This document shows, piece after piece, positions 9,301 through 16,172 of a stretch of 64,000 nucleotides of DNA. The notes beneath the pieces are model-generated. The model saw only the letters and a program-made list of their open reading frames with translations. It made no database searches and was not told the origin of the DNA. How positions within the stretch are numbered: position 1 is the stretch's first letter; each line of letters begins with the position of its first letter. The stretch is from contig NZ_JAUQSX010000011.1 in assembly GCF_030581005.1 (NCBI RefSeq), forward strand, positions 62,001 to 126,000, read 5' to 3'. The stretch comes from Hymenobacter mellowenesis (GTDB taxonomy: Bacteria; Bacteroidota; Bacteroidia; Cytophagales; Hymenobacteraceae). The translations under genes were made by a program, and so were the position numbers.

Positions 9301-10073
9301 AAGGCGGATACCGCCAACTGATGAGCAGCCTGTTTGAGCCTTCCGGATTAGAGCCCGTAACTGCAACCCTCACAAGCCCTGTTGGCCCGGCCACCAGCAT
9401 ACCGCCAACTGTCGACAAAGCAGCGGGGGGCACCGCGCAACCAACGACGACGCCGGCGTTAGATGCTGCTGTAGCGCCCTTGCTACCCCCAACGCCAGCG
9501 CGCGAGACCCTGGTCGAGCCCCAGACTGCGTCAGCAATGCGTATTCCCAGTATTGCTTTGGCTATTCGTTCGTGGGAAACCCAGTTTGCTGGTGAATTAT
9601 TTGAGTTAATTCCTACCCCACGCGCCGCCAAGCGCTTTACTAACATCTACCGACTGCTAAAAGCACAGGTGCGTCCAATCCAGCTTCTTCAATTTGAGGG
9701 CAGTGCGGCCCAGCCAGGCGACTTTCAGGTGGCAATGCTATTACTAGCCATTCTAATCGGCTGCCCCGGCGAGGCTGCTACTATTTTTCTGCAGCTACAG
9801 GAATGTGCAAGGGCGCAAAGCACGATGAACGAGGTCTGGACAGGGATAAGTCAAACAGCAATAAAACCAAATGAGCTCCAGCGAATAACAGCGTGTATGG
9901 ACTCTCTAATGGCGATGCCGCATTTTCCGCAAAATTCAGTCACTTATCAAGAGTGGTTGCCCAGGGTTGCGCGGTTTTCCTTTGAATTAGGTCGTTTAAT
10001 CCTACCCTTACCGGTTGCACATCATTCTATTGACGCGACACTATCAGTGAGGGTGGCGAATAGGACATTCTGA
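6303..10073 (+). CDS. TIR-KAP NTPase fusion, candidate anti-phage protein
   Basis: This gene encodes 1256 residues. The N-terminal 145 residues form a TIR-like domain (DAFILFNEQE, then TFFWRRDIPYGKSWQDVE, VVLLFLG, RLAREAERLDKRIIPVLL). Residues about 220-470 are helical and repeat-like. A KAP-family P-loop NTPase follows: Walker A GLFGDWGSGKSFF near 533, the EFNAWHY motif near 575, a coiled coil near 625-665, two transmembrane helices near 728-746 and 766-785 inserted in the NTPase as in other KAP proteins, and Walker B VLYIDDLDRCP near 912. A Pro/Thr-rich linker (about 1025-1080) precedes a helical C-terminus. KAP NTPases are membrane-associated; TIR domains often act as NAD-consuming effectors. 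The combination suggests a sensor-effector in one chain. It is transcribed divergently from the 5001-6092 pair. Confidence 0.8.
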   Translation: MTDSLQPAEFLTSTNSPDAFILFNEQEIEVKQVVEALEALGVRTFFWRRDIPYGKSWQDVEAQHLSAARVVLLFLGKAGWGPTHMRLAREAERLDKRIIPVLLAELPPGAKTDTDGLFNRLRYFDLRNRNAETIGHLAQAILRADEQTNSVLVAPQVSEISTPPVGAQLSADPPSSPPNALSSLNSAADGRFDYIVDVFVNGDQPAQFRELEVIRTSPSLDRQALARRLREEIEGRFSPNREVEFSSAIRAPNEIPLIRSWLLSALVWCDAEGADSRVLLMKHLDVLVEAYSNARFWTLGGLYERGASYVGEAAVQCLRDPEAQVATLAQVIHLPPDAEKADAFAQLLQRLESPDAVTAWPVLRALRVVPVPALAAAVCQQFVRMEAGSAHGYDALYALASPSMAQPAAALLLGPFKLTLEQVVQRVVSHTRSANATAIENFAGFLAVFDRAEVERLLAQTQRDPNTGPAARELQRFLRDHRPTLATPVSSYLPGYQADTNDTANDQLNIQEDVQTLTAVMLARDIQPPLAIGLFGDWGSGKSFFMKSMRQVTQQLTQQATLDPNSPFCADVVSIEFNAWHYVDTNLWASLVSFILEKLDAHVSPVLSAGEEMAATSLELELAKGAVTKAEGEKERVEEQITERRHKLVQLQQDRESKQIALSELRWQDFKKVLSAEDKQTIESASERLGIPSALTSLDKLTQAVAESATLWARIQALLRAIISFRSMWWLLGLLVGVLVVIPILLHKIQEHLPVGSLLDWGAARIANWIAFVAGLTGIVQSAIKKVGAYVRTVVGAKERVERFLTNRNQVPNPEALALQQKIEVLVTQEQTAAAGLSAAEARVVALEERIRALQERQSLAHFLTERSHSDDYRKHLGLISTIRRDFEHLADRLKKGSRSEHSAGSVDRIVLYIDDLDRCPTHKVIEVLQAIHLLLAHELFVVVVGVDPRWLLHSLHRNFTPFQSEEEHPASPLDDWQTTPQNYLEKIFQIPFSLRPMAQGGYRQLMSSLFEPSGLEPVTATLTSPVGPATSIPPTVDKAAGGTAQPTTTPALDAAVAPLLPPTPARETLVEPQTASAMRIPSIALAIRSWETQFAGELFELIPTPRAAKRFTNIYRLLKAQVRPIQLLQFEGSAAQPGDFQVAMLLLAILIGCPGEAATIFLQLQECARAQSTMNEVWTGISQTAIKPNELQRITACMDSLMAMPHFPQNSVTYQEWLPRVARFSFELGRLILPLPVAHHSIDATLSVRVANRTF

Positions 10074-10273
10074 GCTAGTTCAGTACTCTTTTTGAAATGC
10101 ACTATTAAATTGACGCCGTTCGATAGCTCGTTAGCTAACGTCCGGTGATTCGCTTTCCAGTCGTCTAATTCTTCGCGTAAGTTCGTCTCCCGTACGGTGG
10201 CTGCAGCTTTCCAGTTAGCGACCACCCTGGGCAAGGTGCTCCCTTTTATATGCTCCACTTTCATAAATGGCAA
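10022..10273 (-). CDS. Small hypothetical protein at the end of the peptide-cluster operon
   Basis: This gene encodes 83 residues; a second Met at 10264 is an equally good start. It begins 11 bases after the DUF483-like gene in the same direction and its last 52 bases overlap the end of the convergent TIR-KAP gene. Composition is ordinary (helical middle, RETNLREELDDWKANHRTLANEL), with no family that I recognise. Position suggests the last gene of the operon that starts with the precursor at 15824, but a chance frame cannot be excluded. Confidence 0.4.
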   Translation of the reverse strand: MPFMKVEHIKGSTLPRVVANWKAAATVRETNLREELDDWKANHRTLANELSNGVNLIVHFKKSTELAQNVLFATLTDSVASIE

Positions 10274-10284
10274 CTATGTCACCT

Positions 10285-10881
10285 TCAGTCCGATATAAGA
10301 TAGTGATTAGTGGAGAGTAGTTCCCTTAACTCAGTAGTGTGAGTTCTTAAAAATAAGAGCGTCTGCTTTGCTAGTGCTAAAGACGCTTTACAATGAGGGG
10401 AACACGGTAAGTGGCTAATCAAGGAGTCACCTACCAGGTAGCCACTAGGATTGATAAGTTGATAATCGCCGGTAAATTGCCAATGTGCGACCACGGCTGC
10501 ATAAGCATCAATGCCCGCCTCGGTCATTTGAGCTACTTGCTGACAACAACAGTACGGATAACCTAATACCTGCCCGAACTCCAACTCATGCTGTTCGAAT
10601 TGAAGGTCTAGGTCTAGGATGACCTGAGCCTGACCCTTTAATGGTGTTACACAGAAATAGCGGTCAGTATCAACGGCAAAATCATAATCTGCTTCCCGGC
10701 ACCAAGTATGCATACTGGTTACCCCGGCCGGTGTGTCCAATACAGAGCGAATAGCCGGCTTCGTGCCGGCGAAGAGTTGCAAGAAATCTACGGTAGCACT
10801 GGCCCGAAGTACTGACACCGGTAATGTGCGTATCCTAGTTAGTAGGCGTTGTTGAGCCAAGAGGGAATTCAACGATGCCAT
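10285..10881 (-). CDS. DUF483-like Cys-motif protein in the RiPP cluster
   Basis: This gene encodes 198 residues. The second half carries FGQVLGYPYCCCQQVAQM and, about 60 residues later, SLISHLPCSPHCKASLALA. The pair GYP-CC and H-PCS--C--S is the signature of DUF483-type proteins, which probably bind a metal or cluster through the cysteines and histidine. The first 90 residues are less distinctive. The first 13 bases overlap the end of the GNAT gene, so translation is coupled. DUF483 relatives are seen next to peptide-modifying enzymes in some genomes, but the reaction is unknown. A role in recognising or modifying the precursor is inference from context. Confidence 0.6.
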   Translation of the reverse strand: MASLNSLLAQQRLLTRIRTLPVSVLRASATVDFLQLFAGTKPAIRSVLDTPAGVTSMHTWCREADYDFAVDTDRYFCVTPLKGQAQVILDLDLQFEQHELEFGQVLGYPYCCCQQVAQMTEAGIDAYAAVVAHWQFTGDYQLINPSGYLVGDSLISHLPCSPHCKASLALAKQTLLFLRTHTTELRELLSTNHYLISD

Positions 10882-11309
10882 ACCATTGCGAACTGTATAA
10901 GACCCTCATCAATTGGCCGAAAACCGGCTTCTTCAGCAGCTCGCTGCGAAGCAATGTTTTTCCTGCTCATGTGCGCATATATGACCGGATGAGAACACTG
11001 CTCACAGGCCAATCGGTAAGCAGTCCGGCCGATTTGCTTTCCACGCTCTATAACATTAAGGTGAATCTGGATGGATGGATGCTCGCCAAAATGTGCATCG
11101 CGAATCACATTAATAAAAATGTAACCGGCGCGCTTCCCTTTCACTTCAATGTGCCAGTAATGGCCGCCTGGCCCTCCTCCCCGCTCAGCGTTGCCGCGAG
11201 CCGTCCGCAGCGAGATGTCAGCAGTAGATACAGGTGTCTGCTTCTTTAAGATTCCTGTCCGACTTCCAGCGGATTTCGGCCTTTTTGATGGCTTATTCTT
11301 GCTCGTCAT
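10869..11309 (-). CDS. GNAT N-acetyltransferase in the RiPP cluster
   Basis: This gene encodes 146 residues. After a basic N-terminal tail (about 1-28) the GNAT order is visible: an AGYIFINVI strand, the acetyl-CoA loop region VIERGKQIGRTAYRLACE (equivalent to the Q/RxxGxG/A P-loop), and the late motif YAHMSRKNIASQRAAEEAGFR, where Asn and the AAEEAGF helix are typical. The ATG overlaps the stop of the UPF0489-like gene by 4 bases (ATGA), so it belongs to the same operon. In peptide clusters such enzymes acetylate amines; free ornithine side chains made by the neighbouring putative arginases would be a reasonable substrate, but this is inference. Confidence 0.75.
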   Translation of the reverse strand: MTSKNKPSKRPKSAGSRTGILKKQTPVSTADISLRTARGNAERGGGPGGHYWHIEVKGKRAGYIFINVIRDAHFGEHPSIQIHLNVIERGKQIGRTAYRLACEQCSHPVIYAHMSRKNIASQRAAEEAGFRPIDEGLIQFAMVWHR

Positions 11310-12379
11310 GACCTAGAAGACGGTATAGCGCTGGTATTTACTGGCCGAAGTGTGGTGCCACGCAGTCGATAAATGTGAGCCAGCACACGTTCGGCGGCAA
11401 CGGCCCACATGCTGGCCGGAAAGAAGCCCGGTGAAATAGCTACCGTGTAGTCTACAATGCGCTGCGCAATGTTCGCCGCTTCAAGATTTTCAAATACCTC
11501 ATCAATACGAACAAGCACGGAGGAGAGCGGGGGATTAAAATCCGGTGTTGTAAGCTTCCAATCAGGATTACCCTCGTAACGATTATTGAAGTAATCTAAG
11601 TCAATATGCAGCAGAATGGGGCCCGGGGGCAAATCGGCTAACCAATCAGCAGTATTAGTAGCACACCTGTAAGTGTGCTGTCCAGGTAAAATAATATCAA
11701 GACATTCATCCCCTAGCTCCAAAGCCGGACGGGCACATCCTGGGGCAAGCAACGTATCCTCATGCCAGGTAGCGTGTAGTGAGCTTGGGCCTGCATCGTT
11801 TGTAGCCCCTGGACTTTGGCGTAGGTGGCGAATATGTAACTCAGGCAGCCAGTGCCCAAGTGGGGCGATGAAGTTTCCGATGCTGATAGCCCCGCTCCGA
11901 ATAGCGGCTGCGATGGAATCAGGCTCCTGCATGTCTACGGCCGCGCCCGTAATGGCATCTTGCCATTTCTCGTCGGCGACCACCAGCCGCGGCGCCATTA
12001 AGTCGTCGTGTTCATCGAGGTGTAGGAGCGTTACGCATGTGGGTACTTGGCCGTCCGACGATACACGGGTAAGCCAACTGCTCCATGCATAGAGCGTCCA
12101 CGAATCTTCTAGGGCAATTTGTAGGGAACTGTCTCGGTAAACAGCGGCAAAAATATCCTCTACCCCAATGGTACTGAAAGTCTTTGACCACCAATCCAGG
12201 CCCTCCGCCAACTCGGGGTCAAGGAAAGCCGAGGCAGTAACCGGGCGGCTTAGGGTGAGTTGCCACCCAGACGGCAGTTGGCGACTTTGCACCGTGAGCT
12301 GACCAAAATAGCGGGCAAGGTGCTGAGCGCGGGTTAAGTCGTCCTCGGCCAGCAATTCAGATGCAACGATGAGTTCCAT
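11306..12379 (-). CDS. UPF0489-like putative peptide arginase (copy B)
   Basis: The assigned ATG at 12379 gives 357 residues; a TTG at 12385 would add two. Two metal-binding motifs of the ureohydrolase superfamily are present: DxHxD in LLHLDEHDDLMAP near residue 120 and DxD in LLHIDLDYFNNRY near residue 260. The intervening architecture (LYAWSSWL before the first motif, ISPGFFPASMW near the C-terminus) agrees with UPF0489. Known UPF0489 members of RiPP clusters (OspR type) convert peptide arginine to ornithine with Mn. The gene begins 9 bases after copy A, to which it is clearly related (same order of motifs, same DNWTLYAW/DSWTLYAW element). Substrate assignment to the YDR/YHR/HNR precursor is inference. 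Confidence 0.7.
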   Translation of the reverse strand: MELIVASELLAEDDLTRAQHLARYFGQLTVQSRQLPSGWQLTLSRPVTASAFLDPELAEGLDWWSKTFSTIGVEDIFAAVYRDSSLQIALEDSWTLYAWSSWLTRVSSDGQVPTCVTLLHLDEHDDLMAPRLVVADEKWQDAITGAAVDMQEPDSIAAAIRSGAISIGNFIAPLGHWLPELHIRHLRQSPGATNDAGPSSLHATWHEDTLLAPGCARPALELGDECLDIILPGQHTYRCATNTADWLADLPPGPILLHIDLDYFNNRYEGNPDWKLTTPDFNPPLSSVLVRIDEVFENLEAANIAQRIVDYTVAISPGFFPASMWAVAAERVLAHIYRLRGTTLRPVNTSAIPSSRS

Positions 12380-12388
12380 GTCCAATAG

Positions 12389-13396
12389 TCAGTCATGGGT
12401 GGAGGATAATATTCTGTCTACTAACTCAACTCCCTGCTCCCAAAACTCGGCGGGAAAAAAACCGGGCGACAAGGCCACTGTAATGTCTTCCAACCGAGCG
12501 CACGGCACAGCCGTAATAATCCGCGAGAATACTTCACTAATGCGCTCGTATACGACCCGCGCGGGCGGATTGTGCACAGCTGGCTGGTGGTACCACTCAG
12601 AGTCGCCATCGTAGCGGTTGTTAAAGTAGTCCATGTCTACGTGAAGCAACACGGCCGCATGAGGCGGTATCTCGGCCAGAAACTCATCCAACTCGGCGGT
12701 GGGAAAGTAGCGACGGCCCGATGGATGCGTCGAGCTAAATTCGACTGCTGGCCGCTGGCCGGTAGGGCACAGTAGCGCGTCGGTTTCGTCGACCGCAGCC
12801 ACGTAGCCGGCGGGAAACGCGGTGGCTAGGCGGTGCGACGGTATCAGGTGACGCAGCTGCACCTGGGGCAGTTGGTGCAGGAACGGCGGCATAAAGCTGC
12901 CCACTGCAATGGCTCCCGACTCGATGGCTTGCTGAACAGTTGCGGGTTCTAATAGATTGACTGGTTTGCTGCTCAGCGCATCGGTATACTGGTTCCCCTG
13001 CTTTCGAAACAGCAAGGGCGACATACAGTCCCGATGGTCGTCAACGTGCAGGATGACTACTTCTTCGGGCAGGCCAGGCCCTTGCAGACGGCGCGTTAGC
13101 CATTGGCTCCAAGCGTACAGAGTCCAGTTGTCGTTCAGGGAAAGCTGGTAATTATTCCGCCGCACCCACTCCAAAGGAAGCTGGCGGACAGGCATCTCAT
13201 GACGCCACCAAGCCAGTCCCTGCTCTAAATCCGGGTCGACGTAGCAAGCGGCGTAGTCGGGCCAACTTAAGTGCAGCTGCAAGCCTTCCGGGCCCGGCTC
13301 AATATCTACCAACCGTCCCGCAAAGTACTGCTCGACAGCAGTATAGTTCGTTCTGGTGTTTAAGGGTAAGTGGTGATAAGGAATGAATATTTTCAT
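12389..13396 (-). CDS. UPF0489-like putative peptide arginase (copy A)
   Basis: The frame is open to 13573, but the ATG at 13396 overlaps the stop of the radical SAM gene by 4 bases (ATGA) and starts a proper MKIFIPYHHLPLN N-terminus, giving 335 residues. The motifs of the arginase-like fold are intact: DxHxD in VILHVDDHRDCMSP near residue 119 and DxD in LLHVDMDYFNNRYDG near residue 255, followed by LSPGFFPAEFW. Preceding DNWTLYAWSQWL matches copy B. Two such enzymes in tandem may divide the three core arginines between them or act on free and ring-bound arginine; another possibility is that one copy is regulatory. The precise substrate is inference. Confidence 0.72.
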   Translation of the reverse strand: MKIFIPYHHLPLNTRTNYTAVEQYFAGRLVDIEPGPEGLQLHLSWPDYAACYVDPDLEQGLAWWRHEMPVRQLPLEWVRRNNYQLSLNDNWTLYAWSQWLTRRLQGPGLPEEVVILHVDDHRDCMSPLLFRKQGNQYTDALSSKPVNLLEPATVQQAIESGAIAVGSFMPPFLHQLPQVQLRHLIPSHRLATAFPAGYVAAVDETDALLCPTGQRPAVEFSSTHPSGRRYFPTAELDEFLAEIPPHAAVLLHVDMDYFNNRYDGDSEWYHQPAVHNPPARVVYERISEVFSRIITAVPCARLEDITVALSPGFFPAEFWEQGVELVDRILSSTHD

Positions 13397-15546
13397 GCCA
13401 ACAGCAGTTGATAGCGCCGGTGTAGCAAGCCCAGCAGCTGCCGGCCGGCCTCGGTAAGGTTGCAGTCGGCTACTGCCGTGAAGCCAGTTTGCAACTGCCC
13501 GCCGATACGCTCGCATTCCCGGTAGGCACGTTGCTGCCAGTTGCTGGCTGAGTCGTTCTTCAAAAAGGACCAAAAATCGAGTAGCTCCACGAAAACAAAC
13601 AGGGCGTGAAACAAGCCCGTGGGCGGTCGCAACTCTTCGCGCCAGGGCGAAACCACTAACGGAAAATCGGCGTGCACAATGTCGCAGACGCGCTGCAGCA
13701 AATAGAGCTTTTGGTGACGGTGCTCGTGGATGAGCGAATCGGCCAAGTCACAGGCTTCAACAAAGCCTGTGCCGTAGGTGAGCTGCACGTAGAGCGCCCC
13801 TGGAACACTGTTGTCGCTGAAGGAAACTGTTTTGCCGGGGTCGGCACTCGGGTCGCGGATAAACTGCACCTCGGGTGATATAAGCTGCATCTCCTCTAAA
13901 AATGGAGCCTTCCAGCGCGCAATTAAAGTAAGAGCATCGGCCATCACTGTTTCCCCCGCCGTGACAGTTACCGCGTTTTCAAACAGAATCTTGTCCCCAA
14001 AGGGTAATCGCAGCCAAGCATCCTCGCGCTGAATACGGGGCCAGCTCATGTCCTGTTCGGCCAGTGAGGCAGCTTGGCGAGCATACTGTGGGGATGGTGC
14101 TATGGGCTCGCCATTGATGGAATGCACCGTAATGCCAGCTGCACTCTTTTGTAGCACATCGGCCCAAGCGACAAGCGATGGCTGAATGGCCAAGCGCTGC
14201 AACCGCTCTGGTGGCAAAGCTTGAATGGAAGCCACAAACTCACGGGCTGCTGGCTCTTGAGCGGCAATAATCAGGGCCCTAGCCAAACTATTGACCTGCT
14301 GTGCCTCAAAGGCGGCCATAACGGCTAGGAAAGCGCTGGAGGCACCCGGCACCTGTTCGAATTGGTCGATGAGCGCCGGGGCTAGCCCGGGAAGCTTGGG
14401 CTGGTGCTGGTCAAGCTCGGCCCGTAGCTGCTCAGTTGCCCGGGCATCGGCATGGGTTATCAGTTGCTTCAACTCGGTACAGTAGATACTGGGATTGGCG
14501 TAGCCCTCGGCGCTGTAACGGTGGGCCACTGCGCCGCCGCCGCATACGTCCACGACCGCACAGCGCTGACACTGCGCGCTCAGGCCCTCCTTGCGCAACC
14601 GCTGCCGGTGTGCCCGCACTGGCTCAGAAGCTGCTGCCATCTGCAGCGGAGCGGAATAAACGCTCTGGCCCGCTAAGCCTGTGCCTTGGCCAGTGATTTT
14701 CAGCACATCCAAGTCGTGGTAACTGCCATCGGTTTCAACGATGAGCAAGCTGATATCCCCCAAGCCAAGGCCATCCGTTTCGCTGGGTATACCCATCAGC
14801 GATGCCAATATCGTGTCGAAGGTTCGAAGCTTGAGGTGCGGATATTGGTCAAACCATACGTCAAAGCATGTTGTCAGCCAACGACTGTAGCTGTCAGGGT
14901 CGGTGTCGCGACCGGGCGGAAGCGTGAGGTAGTTCGCATCAGGCAGCAGAAAATCCAACTGCGGAATAGCATGGCTTGCAAAGTACTCCAGCAGTTCAGC
15001 GGGGTCATTAGCTACATCGACAACGGCTATTACACCGGAGAACACATCCGGATAGCGTTCCAGCAGGTGCAAGGCCTGTTCAGTGACGGCAAAGCTTGAG
15101 CGGCCTTTGTGGTCCAGTCGGTGACGGTCGTGCGCGGCGGCCGGTCCATCCAAGCTTAGCGACACTTGGATACCATGTTTCTGGAACGCCAGCACATCGG
15201 CTTCTCGTAGTAATACGCCGTTCGTTTGCAATGAAAAATCTACCTGCACCGTTGGCAGCAGTTCCTTGAGCAAGGCAGCATGTGCCACCAACCGGTCGGT
15301 GCCCAGCAGCAAGGGCTCGCCCCCGTGGTAGACCACGACAATGTGGTCGAGCTGCTGTTGTTGTACGTACTCCTGAATGCGCGCTGCCGCCGCCAGCAGA
15401 GTGGCTTCAGACATCAGCTTGGGCTGCGACTTCCAGCTTTGGTCCAAATGGTTGTACATATAACAGTAGTCGCAGTTGATGTTGCAGCGCGAAGCTACTT
15501 TCAGTAGGAAACAACGGATAACGGGCGCTTCGGAGAAGTCAGACAC
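13393..15546 (-). CDS. Radical SAM/SPASM peptide maturase (FxsB-like) fused to an HExxH domain
   Basis: This gene encodes 717 residues with a GTG start. The radical SAM cluster motif is Cys21, Cys25, Cys28 (SRCNINCDYCYMYNH), followed by YHGGEPLL and SLSLDGP, as in anaerobic-maturase-like enzymes. A SPASM domain follows (CQRCAVVDVCGGGAVAHRY...NPSIYC, about 330-365). This matches the FxsB family, which forms three-residue cyclophane crosslinks in RiPP precursors. The C-terminal 300 residues hold an HExxH motif (LIHEHRHQKLYLL, about 606-610), the signature of the HExxH domain found in the same clusters, members of which are peptide beta-hydroxylases. The chain thus probably crosslinks and hydroxylates one substrate. 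It lies 83 bases downstream of the precursor, separated by a terminator. Confidence 0.85.
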   Translation of the reverse strand: MSDFSEAPVIRCFLLKVASRCNINCDYCYMYNHLDQSWKSQPKLMSEATLLAAAARIQEYVQQQQLDHIVVVYHGGEPLLLGTDRLVAHAALLKELLPTVQVDFSLQTNGVLLREADVLAFQKHGIQVSLSLDGPAAAHDRHRLDHKGRSSFAVTEQALHLLERYPDVFSGVIAVVDVANDPAELLEYFASHAIPQLDFLLPDANYLTLPPGRDTDPDSYSRWLTTCFDVWFDQYPHLKLRTFDTILASLMGIPSETDGLGLGDISLLIVETDGSYHDLDVLKITGQGTGLAGQSVYSAPLQMAAASEPVRAHRQRLRKEGLSAQCQRCAVVDVCGGGAVAHRYSAEGYANPSIYCTELKQLITHADARATEQLRAELDQHQPKLPGLAPALIDQFEQVPGASSAFLAVMAAFEAQQVNSLARALIIAAQEPAAREFVASIQALPPERLQRLAIQPSLVAWADVLQKSAAGITVHSINGEPIAPSPQYARQAASLAEQDMSWPRIQREDAWLRLPFGDKILFENAVTVTAGETVMADALTLIARWKAPFLEEMQLISPEVQFIRDPSADPGKTVSFSDNSVPGALYVQLTYGTGFVEACDLADSLIHEHRHQKLYLLQRVCDIVHADFPLVVSPWREELRPPTGLFHALFVFVELLDFWSFLKNDSASNWQQRAYRECERIGGQLQTGFTAVADCNLTEAGRQLLGLLHRRYQLLLA

Positions 15547-15576
15547 AGTGGAGAGAATGAAAATAAGCCTATAAAA

Positions 15577-15611
15577 AAAGGTGCGCAGTCAATCGTCGAC
15601 TGCGCACCTTT
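15577..15611 (-). terminator. Strong terminator/attenuator between RiPP precursor and maturase
   Basis: A perfect 14-bp stem, AAAGGTGCGCAGTC (15577-15590) and GACTGCGCACCTTT (15598-15611), encloses a 7-base loop. Read on the minus strand it follows the precursor stop at 15630 by 18 bases and is followed by CTTTTTTTATAGG, so it is an intrinsic terminator. Partial read-through would give much precursor and little enzyme, as in many RiPP operons. Confidence 0.85.
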
Positions 15612-15629
15612 GCTCAAAGGGTCGGAGGG

Positions 15630-15824
15630 CTACGACCGGTTATGCCGGTGATACATACGGTCGTAAGCCGATATCACCTGTGTGCCGGAGGATTGCATCA
15701 GCTTCGCTCGCATGCGGCTAAGCGCGGGATGCTCCGGGGCATACTGCCGCAGAGAGGGCATCAGCTCTTGGTTGGTGGGGGTAATGGCCTGTTGGGGCGT
15801 AGCCCCGGCGAACGTAGTATCCAT
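15630..15824 (-). CDS. Candidate RiPP precursor peptide
   Basis: This gene encodes 64 residues, with no signal peptide and an ordinary helical leader (TPTNQELMPSLRQYAPEHPALSRMRAKL). The C-terminus SAYDRMYHRHNRS is rich in aromatic and basic residues and reads as three aromatic/His-X-Arg triplets: Y54-D-R56, Y58-H-R60 and H61-N-R63, with Met57 between the first two and Ser64 last. Three-residue aromatic-X-X motifs are what cyclophane-forming radical SAM enzymes crosslink, and arginines are what UPF0489-type arginases convert. It is the first gene of the cluster, ends 18 bases before a strong terminator and is followed by the maturase. Its chemistry is inferred from context and motif, not shown. 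Confidence 0.7.
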   Translation of the reverse strand: MDTTFAGATPQQAITPTNQELMPSLRQYAPEHPALSRMRAKLMQSSGTQVISAYDRMYHRHNRS

Positions 15825-16089
15825 GTGTGCTGAAAAAATGAAGTTGTGTTTTCGTGGTAGGTGTTGTCACATCTCGGTTGGGAGAAATGCTGGCTAGCGC
15901 GCAATATAAGCAAGGAATATTTTCGACACACAAGTTTTTGCAGGCATTATATCTATTATATATAAGCATGTCAGTAATCTACAGACATTAGGGCGCTTAA
16001 GGAGTCTTGGATAGCAAATTCGCGGAGGCATTCATATGTCATGTTGTGCACGACGGGAACGAGTAACTAATGATGGGCCAGCAGCACAT

Positions 16090-16121
16090 CAAAAAAAAGC
16101 CTCGCTAAAGCAGGTGCTTTT
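16090..16121 (-). terminator. Terminator of the Detocs operon
   Basis: On the minus strand AAAAGCACCT pairs imperfectly with AGGCTTTT across a 9-base loop and runs into eight consecutive T. It lies 52 bases after the stop of the last gene of the operon (16173). Confidence 0.6.
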
Positions 16122-16172
16122 CTTGTCAAATGAAACAGGTGTGTAGAGAGGACGAGGTTAACCTTAGCTATG

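Noticed and set aside
15718..15969. A minus-strand open frame overlapping the RiPP precursor start
   Set aside because: It runs through the AT-rich promoter area in another frame and ends inside the precursor. It has no motif.
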